From BS150m-G50 sp964517435 (GTDB lineage: Bacteria; CAIWAD01; BS150m-G50), in the NCBI GenBank assembly GCA_964517435.1, contig CAZFEC010000005.1:34658-98657 (forward strand): a DNA stretch of 64,000 nt. Direction: 5' to 3'. Position numbers and translations under genes: made by a program. Of this stretch, positions 23,540-32,482 are shown piece by piece (positions within the stretch are counted from its first letter, which is position 1; each line of letters begins with the position of its first letter). Below the pieces are notes generated by a model. That model was not told where the DNA came from. It worked only from the letters and a program-made list of their open reading frames with translations, and made no database searches.

Positions 23540-25599
23540 ATGTTCTCTTCACCGGCGGCGGCACCGGCGGACACATCTATCCGGCTCTCGCGGTTCTGGA
23601 GCCGATCCGGCGACGCGGTCACCGGGTCGGTTTCGTCGGTCGCGGCCGCAGCCGCGAGCGGGAAATTGTCGATCGCCACAACGAGACGCACGGTTGTACC
23701 ATTCCCTACTACCGGGTAGTGGCCGTTCCTTTCCCGCGCGGGCGCAACCCGCTGGCGCTGCTGCGCTTCCTGCTGATACTGACCACCGGCGTGCTGCAGG
23801 GGACCTGGGCGATTCTGCGCTTCCACCCGCAGGCGATCCTGGGTACCGGCGGCTACGCGGCGGCTCCCCTCATGCTGGCGGCGATCGGTCTCCGGTTCCT
23901 GTTTTTGTATCACGGTCGCATTATCGTGCACGAGCAGAATGTGCAACCCGGACTCCTGAACCGCATCATAGCGCGCTACAGCACCGTCGCGGCGATTACC
24001 TATCCGGAAAGCGCCGCCGCCCTGCCGGGAGCGGATTGCGTTCACACCGGTTATCCGGTACGGGACGAGTTCTTCGTCCAATCCGACCGCGTCGAACTGC
24101 GCCGGCAACTCGAGCTGGATCCGGAAAGCTTCGTGCTGCTCGTCTTCGGCGGTTCGCAGGGGGCCCGCAATATCAATGCTGCACTCGCCGACATCCTGCC
24201 GCGGCTGCTAGCCGCCGACATCGTCGTGATACATGTAACCGGGACTCACCGCAGCGAGGAGTATGACGCCGTAGCGGAAGCGGAGCGACGGTATGAGCAG
24301 ATGCGTGGCGAGCACCCGCAGCTGCCCTGGGACAGCCATTACCGGCGGCATCCCTATCTCTTCAACATCGCCGACTACTTTCAGGCGGTTGACCTGCTGG
24401 CCTGCCGGGCCGGAGCGGGCGCCGTGTTTGAAGTAGCCGCCACCCGCAGCCCGGCGATTCTCCTGCCGAAGGCGGGGCTGCCCGGAGATCACCAGACGCT
24501 GAACGCCCTCTCCCTGCAGGAGCGTTCCGCCTGCGCCGTGCTGCTCGAGGAACCCCAATTGGAAGAGGACGATACGGTTGCTACTTCCGACCGGGAGACG
24601 CGGCAGCTGGAATGCCGTCTCTCCGGCGACCGGCTGTTGGAGTTGATTCTGACGCTTAAAGCCGATCCGGAGCGGCAGGCGACGATGCGCCGGCAGCTGG
24701 AACAACTGGTGCCCACCTCACCCCTGGAGACGCTGGTGGATCTGGTTCTGGAAGACAAACGGCCCGCCGCACCGCCGGCCCTGCCTTCCTCCCAACTGCT
24801 CCGGTTGGCGGGCCTGTCCGCCGCTGATCTCTACTATGATCTCGAAAACAGGTTCCGGGACCTCAAATTCAACCCGGACCCGGGACAGCGGGAATACCTC
24901 GCCTATCGGGCCGGCGTGCTGCTGGCGAGTGAGAACTGGTGGTCGCGCAACTTCGGCGTCAAGCTGACCGGACTCCTGTCGGCCGAGCACCACCTGCCGC
25001 TGCTGGCGGCGATCTTCCGCGACCGTCAACCGGTATCGCACCTGCAGCAACTCTGCGGCGGCGACTATCGGCAGCGCGGCTTCATCCGCCGCAATGTGAT
25101 ACAAACCCTGGTGCAGTTCAACCGCTACCAGAGCGAGATGGATGAACTCATCTTCGAGGGGCTTTTTGATCCCTACTGGGAAGTGGTGTCGCAATCACTG
25201 AACGCGTGCGCTTGTTACGCCAAGTCGATCGCACCGGAGCGATTCTTCCCCCGCGTGGTCGAGCTGCTCGAGCACCGCAACTTCGAAATCGTCCAGCAGG
25301 CGGTCAGGTCTTTCGGCGAGTGGGCACGTTCGGATCAGGACCTCTGGCTTTTGGAGAAACTCTACCTGCATCCGAACCCCAAGGTACGCGAGGAACTGGT
25401 GCGCACGCTGCTCGTCTTGCGGCGGCGCGGTCTCATCACGGATCAGACGCGAGTGCTGGACCAGCTGCGATTCCTCCTGAGCACTTCCACACACTTCTTC
25501 CCGATCTTCCCACTCAAGCGTGAATTGAAAGAACTGCTGAACGAGCTGAATGCGGCGGTTCCGCCGGACAACACTCCCAACGAGCAGGAGCAGCGCTGA
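23536..25599 (+). CDS. murG: MurG-type undecaprenyl-PP-MurNAc-pentapeptide GlcNAc transferase with C-terminal HEAT-like extension
   Basis: 687 residues, nearly twice the usual 350-370. Residues 1-400 are a GT-B MurG: LFTGGGTGGHIYPALAV, AILGTGGYAAAPL, IVHEQNVQPGLLNRI, TGYPVRDEFF, LLVFGGSQGARNINAAL and CRAGAGAVFEVAATRSPA. After a proline-rich linker near 410 comes an about 270-residue helical extension with repeats that look HEAT-like (WEVVSQSLNACACYAKS, NFEIVQQAVRSFGEWA, NPKVREELVRTLLVL). MurG converts lipid I to lipid II on the inner face of the membrane. The extension may bind a partner; no known MurG carries one to my knowledge. It overlaps mraY by one base. Confidence 0.87.
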   Translation: MNVLFTGGGTGGHIYPALAVLEPIRRRGHRVGFVGRGRSREREIVDRHNETHGCTIPYYRVVAVPFPRGRNPLALLRFLLILTTGVLQGTWAILRFHPQAILGTGGYAAAPLMLAAIGLRFLFLYHGRIIVHEQNVQPGLLNRIIARYSTVAAITYPESAAALPGADCVHTGYPVRDEFFVQSDRVELRRQLELDPESFVLLVFGGSQGARNINAALADILPRLLAADIVVIHVTGTHRSEEYDAVAEAERRYEQMRGEHPQLPWDSHYRRHPYLFNIADYFQAVDLLACRAGAGAVFEVAATRSPAILLPKAGLPGDHQTLNALSLQERSACAVLLEEPQLEEDDTVATSDRETRQLECRLSGDRLLELILTLKADPERQATMRRQLEQLVPTSPLETLVDLVLEDKRPAAPPALPSSQLLRLAGLSAADLYYDLENRFRDLKFNPDPGQREYLAYRAGVLLASENWWSRNFGVKLTGLLSAEHHLPLLAAIFRDRQPVSHLQQLCGGDYRQRGFIRRNVIQTLVQFNRYQSEMDELIFEGLFDPYWEVVSQSLNACACYAKSIAPERFFPRVVELLEHRNFEIVQQAVRSFGEWARSDQDLWLLEKLYLHPNPKVREELVRTLLVLRRRGLITDQTRVLDQLRFLLSTSTHFFPIFPLKRELKELLNELNAAVPPDNTPNEQEQR

Positions 25600-26705
25600 T
25601 GTTTCATCTGCTGGGCAATTACCTGATCACGGTGTCGGAGCATCTTTCCTGGCTGCGGCTGGTTAATTATCTCACTTTCCGCGGCGGTATGATCGCACTG
25701 ACCGCCTTCATCCTCACCATCTGGCTGGGACATCGTCTCATCATCTACATGTACCGGCGCCAGTGGCGTGATGTATCACACGATCTGGGCGTGGTTTCCG
25801 TCCATGATAAACGTGGCACACCGACGATGGGCGGCGTGATCCTGCTGTTGTCGATTCTGATCAGCGTGCTGCTCTGGGGCCGGCTCGATTCCCCGTTCCT
25901 CTGGCTCGCCATGGCTGCGTTCGTCTGGTTCGGTCTGATCGGCCTGATCGACGACCTCCGCAAGATCAAGCGCGGCAGCGGCAAGTACGGGTTGTCGCCC
26001 GGAACCAAGCTGTTGCTGCAATCTCTGTTCGCGCTCGGCTTCGCCCTGTTCCTGCTTTACAGCAACTGGTCGCCGTTGCCCGACGCCCTCCGAAGCCAGC
26101 TGTTTCTTCCCTTCATGAAGTATCCGGTGGCCGATCTGCACGCCTGGTACGTACTCTTCATTCTTTTCGTAATCCTGGCGATCGCCAACTCGGTCAACTT
26201 CGCCGACGGTATGGACGGTTTGGCGATCGTACCGGTCAGTACGGTCTATCTCGTCTATGCCGTGTTCGCTTATGTCGTCGGCAATGTGGTCTACTCCGCG
26301 TATCTGAATTTCGATTACATACCGGGCGCCGGCGAAATCGTGGTTATCGCTACCGCCGTGATGGGAGCCGGTCTGGGCTTCCTCTGGTACAACGCCTATC
26401 CGGCGCAGGTCTTCATGGGTGATGTCGGCTCGCAGGCGCTGGGCGGCATGCTGGCCACCATCGTCATCCTGCTCAAACAGGAGTTTCTCTTCCTCATCGC
26501 CGGCGGGATTTTCGTGATTGAGGGAGCGAGCGTTTTTATTCAACAGAAAATCGGTTTCAAACTGGGGCGCCGGATCTTTTTCCGGGCGCCGATTCATCAC
26601 ACTTTCGAATACCGGGGAGTCAGTGAGACCAAGGTAACGGTACGCTTCTGGATTGTCTCATTTCTACTGGCGTTCTTGAGTCTGATCTTTCTCAAGGTGC
26701 GCTGA
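25599..26705 (+). CDS. mraY: Phospho-N-acetylmuramoyl-pentapeptide transferase
   Basis: 368 residues with about ten hydrophobic segments, the size of MraY. Signatures: DKRGTPTMGGVI, GLIDDLRKI, ANSVNFADGMDGLA, YPAQVFMGDVGSQALGG, and RAPIHHTFEYRGVSETKV. The last is the conserved His motif, normally HHH, here His-His-Thr. MraY moves phospho-MurNAc-pentapeptide to undecaprenyl phosphate, giving lipid I for MurG. The gene overlaps murG (TGATG) and the MurU-like gene (TGATG) by one base each, indicating tight coupling. Confidence 0.93.
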   Translation: MFHLLGNYLITVSEHLSWLRLVNYLTFRGGMIALTAFILTIWLGHRLIIYMYRRQWRDVSHDLGVVSVHDKRGTPTMGGVILLLSILISVLLWGRLDSPFLWLAMAAFVWFGLIGLIDDLRKIKRGSGKYGLSPGTKLLLQSLFALGFALFLLYSNWSPLPDALRSQLFLPFMKYPVADLHAWYVLFILFVILAIANSVNFADGMDGLAIVPVSTVYLVYAVFAYVVGNVVYSAYLNFDYIPGAGEIVVIATAVMGAGLGFLWYNAYPAQVFMGDVGSQALGGMLATIVILLKQEFLFLIAGGIFVIEGASVFIQQKIGFKLGRRIFFRAPIHHTFEYRGVSETKVTVRFWIVSFLLAFLSLIFLKVR

Positions 26706-27586
26706 TGCGAGGAATGATCCTGGCAGCCGGTTTCGGTACCCGTTTGCAACCGTTGTCTCACGTGCGCCCCAAGGCGTTGCTGCCCTGTTTCACCTTTCCA
26801 CAGCTGGAACTGGTGTTGAACCGCCTGCGCGATCACGTCGTAGGTGAGATCCTGGTCAACCTGCATCACCAGGCGGATCGCGTGGAGGAAGCCACTGCAG
26901 CGGGAACAGCGGTCCTGCCAATCAGGGAGGAACGGATTCTCGGTACGGGCGGGGGCATCGCCAACGCTGTCAGATTGCACGCTCCCGCTGCACCGCTGTT
27001 AGTGCACAACGTCGATGTGATCTCCGATCTCGACCTGGAAGCGGCGACGGCGGCCTACACTGAGGATCCGGCTTACGCCGCATTACTGCTGCACCACCAC
27101 CCCGGTTTTCTGCAGGTGCACCTGGATGGTGAACGTATCACGAAATTCGGAGCGGGCGGTACGCAGGCTTACACCGGTATCATGATTCTCTCGACCGAGG
27201 CACAGACGGACCTGGCCGCCGGTGCGGAGTTCAGCATCATCGATTTTCTGAGTGAACGCATCGCTAGCGGATGCCGGGTGAAGGGATTGGTGCTGAAACC
27301 GGGACTCTGGCTGGACACGGGTCGCGCCGACGGCTACCTGGAAATGCACCGGCGCTATCTGCACGACACCCGTTATCGAGAACTGGTGAATGGGCTGCTG
27401 CCGGCGCCGCCGCGCCTGCAGGAAGGCTGCTTCTGCGGAGAGGATGTCGAGATCGATCCCGGGGTGGAAGTTAAAGAGACCGTAATCTGGGACCGGGTGC
27501 GCATCAAGAGCGGACCGGTGCGCGGAGCGGTGATCACTGACGGCGTGGTGATTGAACATCCCGTCACAGAAGCGATGGTGGTATAA
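26705..27586 (+). CDS. Sugar-1-phosphate nucleotidyltransferase, MurU-like with hexapeptide-type C terminus
   Basis: 293 residues. The N-terminal pyrophosphorylase signature is MILAAGFGTRLQPLSHVRPKALLP, followed by ILGTGGGIANAV and VHNVDVISDLD. MurU proteins are about 225 residues and make UDP-MurNAc from MurNAc-1-phosphate. This one adds a C-terminal stretch with short left-handed-helix-like repeats (EDVEIDPGVEVKETVIWD), as in GlmU or GDP-mannose pyrophosphorylases. The MurU call therefore rests mainly on operon context with amgK. It could alternatively be a GlcNAc-1-phosphate or mannose-1-phosphate enzyme. Confidence 0.65.
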   Translation: MRGMILAAGFGTRLQPLSHVRPKALLPCFTFPQLELVLNRLRDHVVGEILVNLHHQADRVEEATAAGTAVLPIREERILGTGGGIANAVRLHAPAAPLLVHNVDVISDLDLEAATAAYTEDPAYAALLLHHHPGFLQVHLDGERITKFGAGGTQAYTGIMILSTEAQTDLAAGAEFSIIDFLSERIASGCRVKGLVLKPGLWLDTGRADGYLEMHRRYLHDTRYRELVNGLLPAPPRLQEGCFCGEDVEIDPGVEVKETVIWDRVRIKSGPVRGAVITDGVVIEHPVTEAMVV

Positions 27587-27589
27587 TCG

Positions 27590-28438
27590 ATGAAACGACT
27601 GCTGTGGTTGATAGCTTTGATACTGGTTCTGGTGGTTGCCTGGCAGCTGATGCCCGCCCGCGTGCCGCCTTGCGACCGCGAACTGACGGTGATGACCTTC
27701 AACATCAACACCTTCCGTTCCGAACTGCAAAACGGCAGCCACGGCCTGGTGAAGTTACTACTGAAGACCCACCAGCCGGATGTGGTCTGCCTGCAGGAGG
27801 CGGTATTGCTGAAGCATGGCCGCAGTCTGGAAGAGTTCGCGATTGAAAGCGGCTATCCCTACTGCAAACCGCATGAGCAGTATATCGCCGGCAAGAGGGT
27901 GGGAATCGCCGTTCTCAGCCGCTTCCCGTTTGTACGTGATACGGTCTTCGGCATCGGCGTCGAACAGGAGACGCGCTTCGCGCAGGCGATCGTACTCGAC
28001 CTGAACGGTGACGAGGTGACGGTTATCAACACGCATTTCTCCAACCGGGATTTCTGGCTGACAGGCGGCAGATTGCAGATGCTGCGCCAGGAGTACTTCC
28101 AGGACAACCTGCGGACTTTCGCCGCGACGAGTATCGTCCGTTTCCTGGATTCCGGCTGGTGCAGCGACCTGACCCTGCTGGCCGGCGACCTGAACACGCT
28201 GCCGTTCTCCCGGGCCTGGCGGATTCTACGCTCGCGTCTGCGCGATACCGCCGGCTGGAAAGACTTTCTGCAGCCCACCTACAAAGTTGAGTATCAGGTC
28301 CATATCGACTATGTTCTCACCAGCAACACTTTACACACGCTGAACTATAGAATCCTGTCCACCGTCGCCAGTGATCACAATCCACTGCTGGTGTCTCTCG
28401 GTTGGGAGAGCCCGCCGGCGGACGCAGCTAACGAATAG
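27590..28438 (+). CDS. Endonuclease/exonuclease/phosphatase (EEP) family protein, membrane-anchored or exported
   Basis: 282 residues. Starts with one hydrophobic segment (WLIALILVLVVAWQL), then the EEP fold: LTVMTFNINTF (Asn), PDVVCLQEAV (metal-binding Glu), VINTHFSNRD, LLAGDLNTLPFSRAW (Asp-x-Asn) and STVASDHNPLLV (catalytic Asp-His). Members cleave phosphodiester or phosphomonoester bonds in nucleic acids, inositides or lipids. Three bases separate it from the MurU-like gene, so a role on a lipid-phosphate intermediate of the envelope is possible but unproven. Confidence 0.83.
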   Translation: MKRLLWLIALILVLVVAWQLMPARVPPCDRELTVMTFNINTFRSELQNGSHGLVKLLLKTHQPDVVCLQEAVLLKHGRSLEEFAIESGYPYCKPHEQYIAGKRVGIAVLSRFPFVRDTVFGIGVEQETRFAQAIVLDLNGDEVTVINTHFSNRDFWLTGGRLQMLRQEYFQDNLRTFAATSIVRFLDSGWCSDLTLLAGDLNTLPFSRAWRILRSRLRDTAGWKDFLQPTYKVEYQVHIDYVLTSNTLHTLNYRILSTVASDHNPLLVSLGWESPPADAANE

Positions 28439-28449
28439 ACTTTACAATC

Positions 28450-31400
28450 ATGAAAGCTTTCCTCCGTCTTGCGATCTGCTTCGGACTTGCCGGCTGGTTA
28501 TCCCCGCTTGCCGCCGGGGATAACGTCTGGCATGATGACGTGGAGATCCTTGCCGACGACGGACAATCCCTGATCTTCACCTGGTATCCCCAGGTGTCCG
28601 TGATACAAACGGCGGCAGGCGGCCGGCTGTTTCCGCGTCATGCGATCCGTGACACCGCCAGTGACGACTTTCTGCGCCTCATCCGGATTCTGCTGCCGGC
28701 TCACGCGATGCCGCGTATCACGATTCTCGACCGGAACAGTACCGCGGGCGACCAAACCTTCCTCCCGCCTTCCAACCGGGACTGGTTGGCGCCGCCCCGG
28801 CTGGTCAGAGCGGGCGAACACAGCCTCCTGGTGCAGGGAATCTATCCCGCGCGCCGGCAGGGCGGTGGAAACGAGCTGCTCAAGAGCATAACGATCCGCG
28901 TCGACTTTCCCCCGGCTGCAATCCGGGGCGGGATCACCAAATGCAATGTGGATTGGTTGCGCAGGCATGTCCTCAATCCCCGGCAGGCCGGCAGCTGGAT
29001 CACACAGAAATTTCCGTCCCGGTCCGCCACCTTCATCGACGGTGAGCAATTATACCGGTTCCCGGTCAGCGAAGCGGGACTCTACCGACTGACGGCGGAG
29101 GCGGTCGCCGAACTCATGCCCCTCGACCAGCTGGACATCCGAAACATCCATGTTTACGGTAATGAAGGCCGGCGGCTGCCGGAGGATGTATCACAGATAG
29201 CCAACGACATCCTCTTTGATCTGCCGCTGATCTACGCTGACGACGGCGACGATTTGCTCGAACCGGGTGAGACGATCAGCTTCTACGCGCAGGGAACCAG
29301 CGGCTGGGAACGGGAAGGAGATGTTCCGGCCCACTACACCAATCTCTACACCGATGTCAACTACTACTGGCTGGTGCTGGGTGGCAGCGGTCCGGCGCCG
29401 CAGATGGCGGAGCTGGCTCCCGCCGCCGGCACTCCTTTGACCCAGGGCGAATTCCGTTTCTTCCTGGAAGAGGCGGTGCAGTTCCTGCGTCCCACTCCCT
29501 ACTGGGTTTACGGAGATGAATTGACCGCCGACTCCGAGCGGAGCTATCCCGTTACCGCTCCAGCTCTCACGAACAACACTCTTTCGATGCGCCTGCGCTT
29601 TGCCCGCACCGGTGATGTCGATCCCTGGCTGGCCGTCAGAGTGGCGGGAGATACCCTGAACCTGCGCTACTGGGAACAGGGCCAGTATTTCCGCGATACT
29701 CTGACCTACAGTTTTGATTGGACCGGATCGCTCCCCCTCGGCCAGATAGACCTCGGCTTGATTTCCTCGACCTCGACCGTCATCCTCGATTACTTTGAAC
29801 TCTACTACCCGGCCGCCTTGTCGTTCTACGACGACCGGATCGGCTTCGTGCTGCCGGCTCAGCCCGCCATGCAGAGCTACAGCTTTGTTCCCACCGTGGA
29901 CAAGTATATCCTGGACGTTACCGATCCGCTGTCCCCCAGTTATACCCGCGACGACAGTTTCCAGGTAGACCATCAGAACGCGCCCCGGTTCCTCTTGGGT
30001 GTGCTGGAAACCGCGGTCAGGCCGGTGACCGGCCTCCAGACTTTCCCCGTACAGGATCTGCGTGAAACGCTGCCCCCAGCGGATTTCATCATCATCGCGC
30101 CGACGGAGTACCGGGACCTGCTGACCGGGTTCGTCGAGCACAGGAACGCGTGGGGTTTCGCCACCCAGCTGGTCACCGTGGATGAGGTGATGAATACCTG
30201 CAGCGGGGGCCGGACGGATCCGGTCGCGATCCGTGACTTTCTCTACGACCAGTTTCTGCGCCACGACCAACTGTTGAAATACGTCCTGCTGGTTGGCAAC
30301 GGGCACTACGACTGGCGCAACATCAGCGGCAGCACCTACCCGGTAACAATGCCGATGTATTACAGACTGGCGGAGATGCACGGGCAGCCTTATCCCCGCG
30401 ACGACTTCTTCGTGACCTATTCCGACCTGATCGATCTCACTGTATCACGCTGGCAGTGTTATACCGAGACGGATGTCCAGGTGCAGGTGGACAAGGTGAT
30501 ACACCTGGAAACGATGCCTGAGGAAGACCGCTGGCGCAACCGGGCCATCATCGTGGCGGACGACGAGCGACGGGTGCGGGGCGAAGTCAGGGACGGGGAG
30601 CACCGGCACACCCACAACGCCGAGAATCTCATCACCGATCACTTCCCCCCCGAATTCGAGATCTCCCGGATCTTCAGCGCCGCTTTCCCGGGTGAGTTCA
30701 ACTCCGCCAACGGGCTCTACGAGAAGCCCGCCTGCGAGCTGGCGCTGGTGAACAGCATCAACACCGGCGCCTGGATCGTCAATTTCGGGGGACACGGCAA
30801 CAATCAGGTCTGGACCGACGAGCGTATTTTCACTCCGGAACACGGCGATCTGCTGCACAACGAATATCGCCTGCCGGTCTTCGTCGCCGCTACCTGTAAC
30901 TGGGCCGAAATCGATCTGACGCACGGGGAGGCTTTCTCCGCCAGTCTGATGAACAAATCGGACGGCGGTGCGGTCGGCATTATCGCCGCCACCAACCTCA
31001 CTTCCGGGACGGACAATCCCGACTTCATCGAGGACTTCTATACCTGCCTGATGCAGCACCGCCGGGAGGCCAGTTTCAGTTCACCCGCTCTCTGCCTGCG
31101 TGAGACCAAGAACCTTGATATCTATGAGGGCAACCGGCAACTCTACATTTCACAGGGTGATCCGACTCACGCCTGGGATTATCCCGACTTCGGTACTCAG
31201 GTGAACGAGATTCAAGACGCCGCTGGTGAAGCCTGTGATACACTCTTGACCCTGGGCGTGTATCACGCTCAGGCGCAGACCGTCGCCGAAATCGATAACG
31301 GCGTGGATCCACCCCAGACCATACCGCAGAGCTTCAACGGGGTTGCTCACCTGCAGGTCAACGACGCCAACCGCGAAACCGTGCTACATCTGGCCTGGGT

Positions 31401-32343
31401 GAACAATCCGGACTCGGTTGTGATACATGAGGACGGAAACATCCTGTTCCGGGGGCGTTACACCATCAGCGACGGACAACTTGACTGCGGTTTCATCATC
31501 CCCCGCGACATTTCCCAGAGCAGCGAACCGGCTTCGATGCGGTTTTTCTACAGCGCCGGCGACACGATCTACGGCAACGGCTACCGCAGCGGTTTTCACC
31601 TGGCCACCACCGATATCCCGAGCGACGATCAGAGCGGTCCCGCCGTTGAGATCCTCTTCAACTCCACCGCCTGGCACCCCGGTGACGCGGTGGGGCGTTC
31701 CTTCGTGATCATCCTGCTGGCCGAAGACGAAAGCGGTATCAACCTCACCGGCGAGATCGGACATAAAATCGAATTGACCATCGACGACTACCCGCCGCTG
31801 GATGTCACAGAGGACTTCATCTACGATCTCGATTCCTGGCAGCGTGGCCGGGTCGAATATCTCGTCAATTTCCTGGAGCCAGGTACCCATACCTTCACCG
31901 CCCGCGTCTGGGACAATCTCAACAACGTCACCCTCGGGCATCAACGCGTCCGGGTGATCGACAGTGCGCAACAACAGTTGAGCCAGCTCGTCAACTATCC
32001 CAATCCCTTCAGCGCTGAAACACGGTTCACTTTCCTCGTGGAGGGCCTGATCGAAGATACGCCGGTCGATGTCGTGGTGCGCGTCTTCACGCTCGCCGGG
32101 CGTAACGTTTTCCGCGGTGAATACTATAGCCTCCTTCCGGAAGGAGGTTTCGTGGTGACCCCCGCCTGGAACGGCCGCAACAACCGCGGCGAGCAGCTCG
32201 CCAACGGCGTTTACTTCTACCAGATAGCGGTGGAACTGCCTCCTTTCAGCTACAACCTTCTGAACGAACTGGGCCAGCTGGAAAGCAGCGGTTCCGGCGC
32301 GAGCCGCCTCTCCGCCATCGGTAAGCTGGTCATCGGTCGCTGA
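28450..32343 (+). CDS. porU: Type IX secretion system sortase PorU-like, C25 peptidase family
   Basis: 1297 residues with signal peptide (CFGLAGWLSPLAAG). A long N-terminal beta region is followed by the C25 domain from about residue 540 (DFIIIAPTEYRDLL, AIRDFLYDQF, KYVLLVGNGHYDW), with IVNFGGHGNNQVWTDE (candidate His near 780) and FVAATCNWAEID (candidate Cys near 815). The C-terminal domain from about 1180 (LVNYPNPFSAETRFTF, LANGVYFYQIAV, KLVIGR) has the PorU arrangement rather than the standard cargo one. PorU removes the sorting domain from T9SS cargo and attaches the protein to surface lipopolysaccharide. Its cargo candidates here are at 6368, 39523, 46591 and 60935. The gene carries seven exact GTGATACA words, the most of any gene in the window. 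Confidence 0.82.
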   Translation: MKAFLRLAICFGLAGWLSPLAAGDNVWHDDVEILADDGQSLIFTWYPQVSVIQTAAGGRLFPRHAIRDTASDDFLRLIRILLPAHAMPRITILDRNSTAGDQTFLPPSNRDWLAPPRLVRAGEHSLLVQGIYPARRQGGGNELLKSITIRVDFPPAAIRGGITKCNVDWLRRHVLNPRQAGSWITQKFPSRSATFIDGEQLYRFPVSEAGLYRLTAEAVAELMPLDQLDIRNIHVYGNEGRRLPEDVSQIANDILFDLPLIYADDGDDLLEPGETISFYAQGTSGWEREGDVPAHYTNLYTDVNYYWLVLGGSGPAPQMAELAPAAGTPLTQGEFRFFLEEAVQFLRPTPYWVYGDELTADSERSYPVTAPALTNNTLSMRLRFARTGDVDPWLAVRVAGDTLNLRYWEQGQYFRDTLTYSFDWTGSLPLGQIDLGLISSTSTVILDYFELYYPAALSFYDDRIGFVLPAQPAMQSYSFVPTVDKYILDVTDPLSPSYTRDDSFQVDHQNAPRFLLGVLETAVRPVTGLQTFPVQDLRETLPPADFIIIAPTEYRDLLTGFVEHRNAWGFATQLVTVDEVMNTCSGGRTDPVAIRDFLYDQFLRHDQLLKYVLLVGNGHYDWRNISGSTYPVTMPMYYRLAEMHGQPYPRDDFFVTYSDLIDLTVSRWQCYTETDVQVQVDKVIHLETMPEEDRWRNRAIIVADDERRVRGEVRDGEHRHTHNAENLITDHFPPEFEISRIFSAAFPGEFNSANGLYEKPACELALVNSINTGAWIVNFGGHGNNQVWTDERIFTPEHGDLLHNEYRLPVFVAATCNWAEIDLTHGEAFSASLMNKSDGGAVGIIAATNLTSGTDNPDFIEDFYTCLMQHRREASFSSPALCLRETKNLDIYEGNRQLYISQGDPTHAWDYPDFGTQVNEIQDAAGEACDTLLTLGVYHAQAQTVAEIDNGVDPPQTIPQSFNGVAHLQVNDANRETVLHLAWVNNPDSVVIHEDGNILFRGRYTISDGQLDCGFIIPRDISQSSEPASMRFFYSAGDTIYGNGYRSGFHLATTDIPSDDQSGPAVEILFNSTAWHPGDAVGRSFVIILLAEDESGINLTGEIGHKIELTIDDYPPLDVTEDFIYDLDSWQRGRVEYLVNFLEPGTHTFTARVWDNLNNVTLGHQRVRVIDSAQQQLSQLVNYPNPFSAETRFTFLVEGLIEDTPVDVVVRVFTLAGRNVFRGEYYSLLPEGGFVVTPAWNGRNNRGEQLANGVYFYQIAVELPPFSYNLLNELGQLESSGSGASRLSAIGKLVIGR

Positions 32344-32447
32344 ACCACACCCTCGCCGGCCCCCCTGCCGCCGCCAGCTTTCCTGCTTGGTATTCGCTGA
32401 AATTCCTCATAAATTTTCAAATCTGTACCGATAATCGCTGCCGCCGG

Positions 32448-32463
32448 AGACCACCGGTGGTCT
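32448..32463. promoter_or_regulatory. 16-bp perfect palindrome upstream of the nucleotide-sugar operon
   Basis: AGACCACCGGTGGTCT ends 19 bases before the GTG start at 32483, just ahead of the ribosome binding site GGGAGG. It could be an operator or a hairpin beside the ribosome binding site. AT-rich sequence at 32407-32422 upstream may hold the promoter. Confidence 0.45.
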
Positions 32464-32482
32464 GCCCAACCCGGGAGGATAT

